The notes under the pieces: model-generated
Told to the model about the DNA's origin: nothing
The model's database searches: none
What the model saw: only the letters and a program-made list of their open reading frames with translations
Part shown: positions 1 through 6,700 of the stretch, piece after piece
Numbering within the stretch: the first letter of the stretch is position 1
Layout of the letters: each line of letters opens with the position of its first letter
Source of the DNA: Oscillospiraceae bacterium
Lineage (GTDB): Bacteria > Bacillota > Clostridia > Saccharofermentanales > Fastidiosipilaceae
Assembly (NCBI GenBank): GCA_029983685.1
Contig: JASBZA010000017.1
Coordinates: 1-29,079, forward strand
Direction of reading: 5' to 3'
Length of the DNA stretch: 29,079 bases
Made by a program: the position numbers and the translations under genes

Positions 1-32
1 CAAGTTGTTTTCGTTTCATAAACTGTTTCAAC

Positions 33-1742
33 TTACAACATTATTCTAGGAGGGATAAATTGTTTAATATAGTTACTTACAATGGCAGAGGGGTTGGGTT
101 GGGCATCAATAGCTAATAGGGAGTCATCATAGTACACATACTGCTCGTTTAGTACAGGGGCTAGGAAGAAGGTACTAGGCATGAAAAAAATGGTACTTCT
201 ATCAATATTTAAGGGTTTAGCCTCAGGAAAGAGCCCAGCATAGGTATTCCAGAGTTGTTGCACTTCTTGTCGATTTACAGTAGGTACTTGTTCGGTCAAA
301 GGACCATAGACCACAGAGCCCACACCATCTTTTACCTGTTCTACCAATCCTCCTAACAAGGTGAGTTCTTCTGTCTTACCTGAGAATGTATTTGTAGCTG
401 TTTGGGGTAAGTTTGAAAAGACGGGATAAGGTGCATGAACATGAACTGTAAAAAGGCTTTTTACGTTTGCGTCTGGGGATAGAGCAGAGGGCTTTTTGAT
501 ATGGATGGGTTTATGAAGACCGGGACGTGGGTAGTAAGCCAAATAACCAGGTAAGGCCATGCCTTGACTGTTCGAGTAAAATCGCGACATGCCACCACCA
601 TGATAAGTAAAGGTAAGGGCGTCTATTGACGCTGTAGGCGTGATTTTAATGTGGTCTGCTTCTTGGATGAATGAAACAGGTTGTTGTTTCTGATCTAATA
701 TTTGGGTCACTTTATAATGATGATCTAGTGTAAAGATGTAGTCTGCATCTGCCGGTAAAGGTTTAATTGGATGAATTTGAACCTTGGCTTTTAAATATCG
801 TCCCAGAGAGAAATCCATCTGGTAGGATTCTATGTCCAAATCTTTCTGCTCTTTATCGCTTTCGCTAAGATTCAAATTTTCGTAGTATTCCCGAATGTTT
901 ATCATACTGCCAGGACGATTGTCTTTAATGAGTATAGAATCTTCAGCTCGTAGAGCAAAGCGGGCACTACTGAGAAGTAGAGTTACAGCTAAGAGGATAA
1001 GTGTGATGTGGCGTTTAGTGGATTTTTTTCCATAGATAAAAATCAATAGGAAAAGGAAGAGGGAAAACCATAGAAGTAAAATCCATAACCTGGAGGGTTC
1101 TAAAAAGTAGCCGTAGACTCCATCAAAATAATAAGTCCGATTAGGCACCGCCAGTTGAAACCAGTCTAATACAGAGGCCAAACGAAGTGTCCCAATAGTA
1201 TAACTAGAAAGCAGTGCATTAGGCACATCGCTCATCAATAGGGTCGAAAAGGCAATAAGGCTAAAGGCGAGCGGCCTTTTTACCTTTGCAAGAATCAAGC
1301 CAAGAAGAGAGGCCAAGAATGTAGGCGCATAAAGATATCGTAATAATGCTACTATTATGTGCTGGCTGTATCGTGTCAAAAAACCGGGCATAGTAGAGTA
1401 TCCGGAGTAGGCAAGTCCAAAGGCTATAAGGGTCGGAATAAAAGTCAGAATCAAAAACAAAAGGTTTTCCGCTACTATTTTTTTACCTTCTGCTCCTGAG
1501 ACCGAATGAAGTATTTCTATTCCCTTCATGCGAGCGAGTTTAGAGGAGAACTCGTAACTTAAAAAAGCGTAAAAAGTGAAAAGAAGAGGAGATATCGCCA
1601 TGGCAGAAATGCAGTAATCCCGAAAATGGTATATGCGTATTTGATATCTTTTAAGAATAAAGAAAATAAGAAGATTGAACAACACCAAAGAAGTTATATA
1701 TAGAGGATCTTTGAAATAACGTTTTACTGTGTGTTTGAACAT
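33..1742 (-). CDS. ABC-2-type permease-like membrane protein with a large extracytoplasmic domain
   Basis: This 569-residue protein has about seven hydrophobic segments in its first 265 residues. They lie near residues 14-31, 44-64, 90-112, 128-150, 157-175, 220-240 and 244-262. A soluble region of about 300 residues follows. The arrangement and phrases such as FYSNSQGMALPGYLAYYPRPG resemble ABC-2 permeases fused to an M1-peptidase-like domain. No HEXXH zinc motif is present, so a peptidase activity is not supported. An AAGGTG ribosome site lies five bases before the ATG. The reading frame ends at a TAA close to the window edge, so any partner ATPase would lie outside the window. The family call comes from topology and remembered resemblance. 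The substrate is unknown. The C-terminal part may be shorter than in relatives. Confidence 0.6.
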   Translation of the reverse strand: MFKHTVKRYFKDPLYITSLVLFNLLIFFILKRYQIRIYHFRDYCISAMAISPLLFTFYAFLSYEFSSKLARMKGIEILHSVSGAEGKKIVAENLLFLILTFIPTLIAFGLAYSGYSTMPGFLTRYSQHIIVALLRYLYAPTFLASLLGLILAKVKRPLAFSLIAFSTLLMSDVPNALLSSYTIGTLRLASVLDWFQLAVPNRTYYFDGVYGYFLEPSRLWILLLWFSLFLFLLIFIYGKKSTKRHITLILLAVTLLLSSARFALRAEDSILIKDNRPGSMINIREYYENLNLSESDKEQKDLDIESYQMDFSLGRYLKAKVQIHPIKPLPADADYIFTLDHHYKVTQILDQKQQPVSFIQEADHIKITPTASIDALTFTYHGGGMSRFYSNSQGMALPGYLAYYPRPGLHKPIHIKKPSALSPDANVKSLFTVHVHAPYPVFSNLPQTATNTFSGKTEELTLLGGLVEQVKDGVGSVVYGPLTEQVPTVNRQEVQQLWNTYAGLFPEAKPLNIDRSTIFFMPSTFFLAPVLNEQYVYYDDSLLAIDAQPNPSAIVSNYIKQFIPPRIML

Positions 1743-2040
1743 ATCAACACCTTTATTTCTTTAAAGAGTTACAGTTGCTATAAATTCTTAATTAGTAGGT
1801 ATATATATACCATTCATCAAATATAGAAACTGCAACTTATCTTGCTTCTATTGTACTAAAAGGTTGGATTCATTAATATATTAATATTTTTTGTGCCAAA
1901 TTACTATTTTGAAGTTCGGAATAGTAGACATTTTATTTAGTTAATACGGATTGCTACCGAGAGAAATAAAGATTGAGGAAGTTGCCTCTTATGTATGCAT
2001 AAAGCCTACTGGTAAAGAGTTTTCATAGCAGTTTTCAATG
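1743..2040. other. Gene-free AT-rich intergenic region between divergent genes
   Basis: I see no credible coding frame here. It holds the 5' flank of the permease-like gene (minus strand) and of the toxin-antitoxin pair (plus strand). Two perfect AT-rich palindromes are visible: GGTATATATATACC at 1799-1812 and ATTAATATATTAAT at 1872-1885. The rest is low-complexity AT-rich sequence with no recognisable RNA gene. Confidence 0.6.
1799..1812 (-). promoter_or_regulatory. 14-bp perfect palindrome upstream of the permease-like gene (candidate operator)
   Basis: GGTATATATATACC is its own reverse complement. It lies 57-70 bases before the ATG of the minus-strand permease-like gene. Read on the minus strand, it sits between a TTGATG hexamer and a weak TACTAA hexamer about 17 bases apart. 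A repressor or activator bound here would overlap the promoter spacer. This is inferred from symmetry and position only, and AT-rich DNA can produce such palindromes by chance. Confidence 0.35.
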
Positions 2041-2060
2041 AGCGTACGCTATAATGTACA
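2041..2060 (+). promoter_or_regulatory. Toxin-antitoxin promoter -10 box with paired GTAC palindromes (candidate autoregulatory operator)
   Basis: A perfect -10 hexamer TATAAT is at 2050-2055. It is flanked by two palindromes, AGCGTACGCT at 2041-2050 and TGTACA at 2055-2060. Their GTAC cores are centred at 2045.5 and 2057.5, exactly 12 bp apart. The E. coli yefM-yoeB operator is known to use TGTACA-core palindromes, bound by antitoxin and toxin-antitoxin complex. No good -35 hexamer is visible at the usual spacing. The -10 box is seen directly; the operator role is inferred. Confidence 0.55.
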
Positions 2061-2077
2061 TTAAAGAGGTGGATTTT

Positions 2078-2326
2078 ATGTTAAATACAAATGCGACAAA
2101 CTTTAGAAAAAATATTTTTGAACTTCTGGAACAGACGATTAAATATAATGAGCCGATAAACATTAGCACTAAAAATGGCAATGCTATTGTGATTAGTGAG
2201 GAAGACTACAATGGCCTCATGGAAACCTTGTACCTTACTTCAGTACCGGGTATGAAAGAAAAGATTGTGGAAGGTTTAGAAACACCGATTGAGGAATGCT
2301 TGTCGGATGATGAGGTACAGTGGTAG
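2078..2326 (+). CDS. yefM: Antitoxin of Phd/YefM family
   Basis: This 82-residue protein should bind and neutralise the toxin encoded next to it and repress the shared promoter. The start is placed at the ATG at 2078 because AAAGAGGTG lies just before it; an in-frame ATG at 2054 sits inside the -10 box and cannot be the start. The N-terminus (NTNATNFRKNIFELLEQ) and the middle (NGNAIVISEEDYNGLMETLYL) fit the YefM fold: a short strand, a helix, then the VISEEDY turn and a helix. The acidic C-terminus (IEECLSDDEVQW) is the expected toxin-binding tail. The downstream toxin start overlaps its stop codon, typical of these pairs. Confidence 0.88.
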   Translation: MLNTNATNFRKNIFELLEQTIKYNEPINISTKNGNAIVISEEDYNGLMETLYLTSVPGMKEKIVEGLETPIEECLSDDEVQW

Positions 2327-2589
2327 TGTACAAAATCGTCTATACAAAGAAAGCTACTAAGGATATTCCAAAACTTAAAGCTGCTAAATTGAGTCCAAAG
2401 GCAAAAATGTTAATTAGCTTACTTCAAGTCAATCCATTTAAAACACCGCCTTCCTTCGAGGAGTTACAAGGTGATTTGCAAGGTGCATACTCTAGGCGTA
2501 TTAATGTTAAGCATAAGCTAGTGTATGAAGTGTTTGAAGAAGAGAAAGTGGTAAAAATTATTAGTCTATGGACTCATTATGAGTTTTAA
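2320..2589 (+). CDS. yoeB: Toxin of Txe/YoeB (RelE superfamily) mRNA endonuclease
   Basis: This is an 89-residue protein. YoeB-type toxins cut mRNA on the ribosome. The core FEELQGDLQGAYSRRINVKH matches the conserved block that carries the catalytic Glu and Arg of the family. The C-terminus, SLWTHYEF, carries the expected His-Tyr pair. The first GTG at 2320 overlaps the antitoxin stop. A second GTG at 2326 is almost equally likely, as the only ribosome-site sequence (GAGG at 2312-2315) is 4 or 10 bases away. A terminator follows about 30 bases downstream, so the pair looks like a self-contained two-gene unit. Confidence 0.88.
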   Translation: MVVYKIVYTKKATKDIPKLKAAKLSPKAKMLISLLQVNPFKTPPSFEELQGDLQGAYSRRINVKHKLVYEVFEEEKVVKIISLWTHYEF

Positions 2590-2618
2590 CTTCCCTGATT
2601 ATAGTTCATAAATAAAAG

Positions 2619-2670
2619 AAGCTCCCCTCAGATAAATCCTTTTAGATTCGTTTGAGCGGAGCTTTTATAT
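2619..2670. terminator. Rho-independent terminator between yoeB and the decarboxylase gene, probably two-way
   Basis: AAGCTCCCCTCA at 2619-2630 pairs with TGAGCGGAGCTT at 2653-2664, with a single C-C mismatch. A run of T follows on the plus strand and A-rich sequence precedes it. It sits between convergent genes (yoeB ends at 2589, the decarboxylase ends at 2675), so it can serve both. The 22-base loop is long for a terminator. Confidence 0.7.
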
Positions 2671-2674
2671 TTTC

Positions 2675-3979
2675 TTAAAGTCTTGACTTGAAATCTTCGT
2701 ATGAGAAGGTTTTCATTTTTTTTAAATACCCGTCCCGGTCCATGAGGTAAATCGCAGGGAGGGGAATCCCGTTAAACGTGTTGGTCTTGACCATGGTGTA
2801 AAGGGCCATATCCAAGAAAACCAAACGATCTCCAATATCTATTTTTTCGGAAAAATAGTAATCGCCTACGACGTCGCCGGCCAGGCAAGAAGTTCCTCCT
2901 AAACGATACAGAAAGGGGGAGTTTTCGGGGGGGCCGTCCGGGTATTCCGAAGCGGCTATAGCTTCAATACGCCTTTCGGGTTTATTTCCTTTCAGCACAA
3001 AGAGCTTGGGCTGATAAGGCACTTCCAAAACATCCGGCATGTGGCAGGTGGCTGAGCTGTCTAAAACAGCGATGTCCAGGCTGTTATAGAGCAAGTCTTC
3101 CACTTGACTTACAAAAAAACCGGTGTTAAGCACCACGGCTTCGCCGGGCTCTAAATAGATTTGTGCCTTAGGGTATCTTCTATGTGCATCTTCGATAACA
3201 TCCGCCAGGATAGATAGGTCGTAGTCCTCCCTGGTCAAATGGTGGCCGCCACCCATGTTAATCCAGGCCATGCCCTTAAGCCAAGGGTCAAACTGAGTGA
3301 CGATGTTTTCCCAAGTTTTGGCCAAAGCATCCGAATTGTCTTCACAGAGCGTGTGAAAATGAAGGCCGTCAATACCGTCTAAGCCGTAGTAGAGGACACC
3401 TTCTCGGAAAGCCTCTACCGTAATACCCAGCCTGGACCCGGGTGCGGCCGGATTATACATATCGTGGTCGGTAACGGAGATATTAGGATTTATCCGAAGC
3501 CCGCAATGGATGTTTTGGCCGGTTCGGGCCTTATAATCCATTATTTGATCTCTATGGCGGACCCACTGGGAAAAAGAATTAAAAATCAGGTGCTTGGCCA
3601 TACCTAAGAGCTGCTCAATATCGGATTCTTTATAAGCAGGGGAGAAGACATGGACCTCTTTATCGCCCATGGCTTCGGCCCCTAAACGCGCTTCGAAAAG
3701 GCCCGAAGCCGTTGTTCCGTCCAGGTAAGAGCCAATCAGAGGATAGGTCTTATATAGAGAATAGGCTTTCTGGGCCAGAAGAATCTTAATGCCTAAGCTT
3801 TCCTTAAGCTTTGCCAAAAACTTCAGATTATCTTCCAAGAGTCTCAAGTCCACCACGAAGGCAGGTGTTTCGACTTGGCCGAAAGGAATGTCTTCGGGGG
3901 CCGGCTTCAAACGATTCGATAAAAGCATAGCAGGGTCAAGTGCCCTGCTATGGGAAACGTCATATAAGTTTTCTTCCAT
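2675..3979 (-). CDS. nspC: Carboxynorspermidine/carboxyspermidine decarboxylase
   Basis: This PLP enzyme of the alanine-racemase-fold decarboxylases (434 residues) removes the carboxyl group from carboxyspermidine to give spermidine. ILLAQKAYS contains the probable PLP lysine (about Lys71). INMGGGHH is the phosphate-binding loop, and GTSCLAGDVVGDYYF near the C-terminus is characteristic of NspC. The N-terminal extension of about 35 residues before ETPAFVVD is longer than usual, so an internal start such as the Met near residue 18 is possible. A GAGG sequence lies 11 bases before the chosen ATG. The dehydrogenase that makes its substrate ends six bases upstream on the same strand, so the two form an operon. 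Confidence 0.9.
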   Translation of the reverse strand: MEENLYDVSHSRALDPAMLLSNRLKPAPEDIPFGQVETPAFVVDLRLLEDNLKFLAKLKESLGIKILLAQKAYSLYKTYPLIGSYLDGTTASGLFEARLGAEAMGDKEVHVFSPAYKESDIEQLLGMAKHLIFNSFSQWVRHRDQIMDYKARTGQNIHCGLRINPNISVTDHDMYNPAAPGSRLGITVEAFREGVLYYGLDGIDGLHFHTLCEDNSDALAKTWENIVTQFDPWLKGMAWINMGGGHHLTREDYDLSILADVIEDAHRRYPKAQIYLEPGEAVVLNTGFFVSQVEDLLYNSLDIAVLDSSATCHMPDVLEVPYQPKLFVLKGNKPERRIEAIAASEYPDGPPENSPFLYRLGGTSCLAGDVVGDYYFSEKIDIGDRLVFLDMALYTMVKTNTFNGIPLPAIYLMDRDGYLKKMKTFSYEDFKSRL

Positions 3980-3985
3980 CAGATG

Positions 3986-5215
3986 TTAGACCTCAACCGG
4001 ATACTCGGGCATGGTGTCGTCTACAGGGCTAGGCTCACGGTCTTCGTGCCAGGGAAGTCCCCATTGGTTCAGAGCATCCATGAAAGGATCGGGGTCAAAT
4101 TCTTCTACGTTGAAAACACCGGGCTTTTGCCACTGGCCGGTCAGGACCATCATGGCACCAATCATAGCGGGGACACCGGTGGTATAAGACACCGCTTGTG
4201 AACCGACTTCCTGGTAACTTTCTTGGTGGTCACAGATGTTATAGAGATAATAAGATTTCTTCTTGCCATCCTTAACACCGTGGAAGATACAGCCTATATT
4301 GGTCTTGCCCTTAGTCTTGGGTCCCAAGCTGGCCGGGTCGGGGAGGACCGCCCTCAAGAATTGCAAGGGGATAATTTCTTGCTCTTGGTATTCTACCGGT
4401 TCAATGGAGGTCATGCCTACATTTTCCAAACATTGGAGGTGAGTTAGGTAAGACTGGCTAAAGGTCATGAAGAAGCGGATGCGTTTAATGCCGGTAATGT
4501 TTTGGGCCAAAGACTCCAGCTCTTCATGATAGAGAAGATACATATCCTTTTCGCCGATTTGATCAAAATTGTAAGTCCTTTTAATCTCCATGGGTTCAGT
4601 CTCAATCCACTCGCCTTCTTGCCAATAGCGCCCTTTGGCCGAGACTTCACGGATATTAATCTCGGGATTGAAGTTTGTTGCAAAAGGATAACCGTTATCG
4701 CCGGCGTTGCAGTCCAGGATGTCAATGTAGTGAATCTCGTCGAATTCATGCTTCAAGGCATAAGCCGAAAAGACTGAAGTGACACCGGGGTCAAAACCCG
4801 AGCCCAGAATACCGGTAATACCGGCTTTCTCAAAACGGTCGCGGTAGGCCCATTGGTATTTGTATTCGAACTTGGCCGTGTCACGCGGTTCGTAATTGGC
4901 GGTATCGATATAGTGGGTCTTGGTTGCTAGGCAGGCATCCATGATGGAGAGGTCTTGATAAGGCAGGGCCAGATTGATCACAATGTCCGGCTTATACTGC
5001 TCGATAAGACTAATCAGTTCATCGGTATTATCGGCATCGACCTGGGCCACCTCGATGTTTGTTTCCTTGCCGTCCAACTGATCCTTCAAAGCCTGACACT
5101 TCTCAAGCGTTCTGCTGGCAATCATTAGATCGGTGAAAACCTCCGAATTTTGTACACACTTGTGGGCGCAGACTGAAGCTACCCCACCTGCTCCAATAAT
5201 CATCGCTCTAGCCAT
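3986..5215 (-). CDS. Carboxynorspermidine/carboxyspermidine dehydrogenase (saccharopine dehydrogenase-like)
   Basis: This 409-residue enzyme condenses L-aspartate semialdehyde with a diamine (putrescine or diaminopropane) and reduces the product with NADPH, giving the carboxylated polyamine used by NspC. The N-terminus MARAMIIGAGGVASVCAHKC has the GxGGxxS nucleotide-binding loop. VAQVDADN and VINLALPYQDLSIMDACLAT follow the saccharopine dehydrogenase pattern. The start at 5215 is supported by AAGGAGG just upstream; an earlier in-frame ATG at 5239 precedes that site and is rejected. It is the first gene of the spermidine operon. The same fold includes lysine-forming saccharopine dehydrogenases, but the NspC neighbour settles the role. 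Confidence 0.9.
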   Translation of the reverse strand: MARAMIIGAGGVASVCAHKCVQNSEVFTDLMIASRTLEKCQALKDQLDGKETNIEVAQVDADNTDELISLIEQYKPDIVINLALPYQDLSIMDACLATKTHYIDTANYEPRDTAKFEYKYQWAYRDRFEKAGITGILGSGFDPGVTSVFSAYALKHEFDEIHYIDILDCNAGDNGYPFATNFNPEINIREVSAKGRYWQEGEWIETEPMEIKRTYNFDQIGEKDMYLLYHEELESLAQNITGIKRIRFFMTFSQSYLTHLQCLENVGMTSIEPVEYQEQEIIPLQFLRAVLPDPASLGPKTKGKTNIGCIFHGVKDGKKKSYYLYNICDHQESYQEVGSQAVSYTTGVPAMIGAMMVLTGQWQKPGVFNVEEFDPDPFMDALNQWGLPWHEDREPSPVDDTMPEYPVEV

Positions 5216-5296
5216 AGCGCTATCCTCCTTAACTTGCAATATGAATAGATGTCCTTAGGATACCCAAATCTTCTCGCTTTGTCAGGCGCATTCCTA

Positions 5297-5342
5297 TATA
5301 ATGAAGCCATATTTATCTGAACTAGATATGTATTGGTTCAGA
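5297..5342 (+). promoter_or_regulatory. Promoter -10 box and leader inverted repeat before the channel-like gene
   Basis: TATAAT is at 5297-5302, 65 bases before the chosen start, but no good -35 hexamer lies 17 bases upstream. Just downstream, TCTGAAC at 5316-5322 and GTTCAGA at 5336-5342 form a 7-bp inverted repeat with a 13-base gap. In RNA this would be a leader hairpin, in DNA a possible operator. The function is not known. Confidence 0.4.
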
Positions 5343-5366
5343 CAAGTTATAAGAAAGAGGTATTTT

Positions 5367-6623
5367 ATGGGTAATTTTTTGAATCAATTAGGTATTTTTT
5401 TCAGATCAATCTCCGGTTTTCTCTGGGGTGTGGCTCTGATTCTCATTGCATGGATTCTTGCCACTGTTCTTAAGAATGTCATCTCAAAGGGCTTGAAGAA
5501 AACACGCTTCCCTATGAAGTTAGCTGAATGGCGTGTGGTTACGTCACCGGATGAGGGAGTGAACTTTATCGATAGCATTTCCAAAGTTATCTATTATCTG
5601 GTTTGGGTCTTGTTCCTTCCGGCCATTTTCAACCAGTTCGGCATGACTTCGGTAGGCCAACCCATCTCCAACATGCTAGACCAGATTCTGGTCTTCTTGC
5701 CGAAGCTCTTTGCGGCCATTCTTATCATCGCTATCGGCGTGATTGTGGCCCGCTTTGTGAAGAACCTGGTTTATAACTTGGCCCTCACCATAAATGTCGA
5801 GCGCTGGGGTCGTAAAGTATGGGGAGAGGACTCCAATCCCGAAGCCCATAAAGGTAACTTGGCTCAAGTTTTAGGTAATATTGTCCTGGTTTTAGTTCTT
5901 ATCCCTTTTATCGTTGTAGGACTGGAAACCTTACAGATTAAATCCATCACCACGCCTGTTGTGGAAGTTCTGAATCAGATTCTGGCAGCGGTACCCCGAA
6001 TTTTTGTTGCCCTTATCTTGCTGGCTATAGGCTATGTTTTGGCTAAACTGGTTGCTAATCTCTTAGGCCGCCTTCTCGAGAATGTCGGCGTTAATCGCTT
6101 GACCAATCATTTGAATCATCCCAAGGCCAAAGGCTTCAACCTGGCCAAAGTCATCAGCCAGGTAGTTGGTGGCATTATTCTTTTGTTCTTCCTTGTAGAA
6201 GCTCTGAATGCTCTGAAGTTCCAAGTCTTGCAGACCATAGGTGCCGCTATTATCGTTTACATCCCCAACGTCCTTGTCGCACTGATTATTTTGGGCTTAG
6301 GTTTTATAGGCGGCAGTGCCTTAGCTAAGTTTATTCGCGAGAACTTCAACAGTGCCGCCTTGGGCGTGGTGACGCAGGCAACCTTATCTGTTTTGTCCGC
6401 TTTCATGGCTTTAGACCAATTGAAGTTTGCCAACCGAATCGTCAATATCGCTTTTATCCTGGTCTTAGGTGCTTTGGCCGTGGCCTTCGCCATTTCCTTC
6501 GGTATCGGCGGCCGCGACTTTGCATCGAAACAATTAAGTAAGCTCGACAAGAAGATGGACGAAGAATCCGAGAAGGTCTCTCAAGCTATAGAGAGCAAGA
6601 ACCAAGATAACATAAATTTCTAA
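5367..6623 (+). CDS. Mechanosensitive-channel-like membrane protein with repeated TM-helix units
   Basis: This 418-residue protein is almost entirely hydrophobic segments separated by short basic loops. A unit of the form P-x-hydrophobic-A-hydrophobic-G-x4-A-K/R recurs. It appears near residues 88-118 (FLPKLFAAILIIAIGVIVARF), 198-228 (AVPRIFVALILLAIGYVLAKL) and 290-320 (YIPNVLVALIILGLGFIGG). This matches the conserved TM-helix repeat found beside small-conductance mechanosensitive channels, though the soluble MscS beta-domain is absent. The C-terminus is charged and probably cytoplasmic. The start at 5367 is supported by AAAGAGG seven bases upstream; in-frame ATGs at 5301 and 5328 lack such a site. 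Function is inferred from family resemblance only. Confidence 0.72.
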   Translation: MGNFLNQLGIFFRSISGFLWGVALILIAWILATVLKNVISKGLKKTRFPMKLAEWRVVTSPDEGVNFIDSISKVIYYLVWVLFLPAIFNQFGMTSVGQPISNMLDQILVFLPKLFAAILIIAIGVIVARFVKNLVYNLALTINVERWGRKVWGEDSNPEAHKGNLAQVLGNIVLVLVLIPFIVVGLETLQIKSITTPVVEVLNQILAAVPRIFVALILLAIGYVLAKLVANLLGRLLENVGVNRLTNHLNHPKAKGFNLAKVISQVVGGIILLFFLVEALNALKFQVLQTIGAAIIVYIPNVLVALIILGLGFIGGSALAKFIRENFNSAALGVVTQATLSVLSAFMALDQLKFANRIVNIAFILVLGALAVAFAISFGIGGRDFASKQLSKLDKKMDEESEKVSQAIESKNQDNINF

Positions 6624-6646
6624 GATTATTCTGAAGCGTTTTGTAG

Positions 6647-6677
6647 AAGACCCGGCTGAAACAGTCGGGTCTTTTTT
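6647..6677 (+). terminator. Rho-independent terminator (or attenuator) between the channel-like gene and lpd
   Basis: AAGACCCGGCTG at 6647-6658 and CAGTCGGGTCTT at 6662-6673 form a 12-bp stem with one G-T wobble and an AAA loop, followed by a run of T. It lies 24 bases past the channel gene stop and about 25 bases before the lpd start. Confidence 0.9.
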
Positions 6678-6700
6678 GAAAAAAGAAGGAGAGGACTTGG

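Noticed and set aside
1..1742. Active M1 aminopeptidase
   Set aside because: No HEXXH or downstream Glu of the zinc site is present in the translated protein.
1872..1885. ATTAATATATTAAT palindrome as an operator
   Set aside because: It is pure A/T in an A/T-rich gap, far from either start, so chance is a sufficient explanation.
2054..2077. Antitoxin start at the ATG at 2054
   Set aside because: That ATG lies within the -10 box and has no ribosome site. The ATG at 2078 has AAAGAGGTG in place.
4465..4777. Long frames on both strands inside the carboxynorspermidine dehydrogenase gene
   Set aside because: They are out-of-frame reflections of a well-supported gene, with no ribosome site and no recognisable product. 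The same applies to similar frames inside lpd, malic enzyme, gcvPA and nnr.
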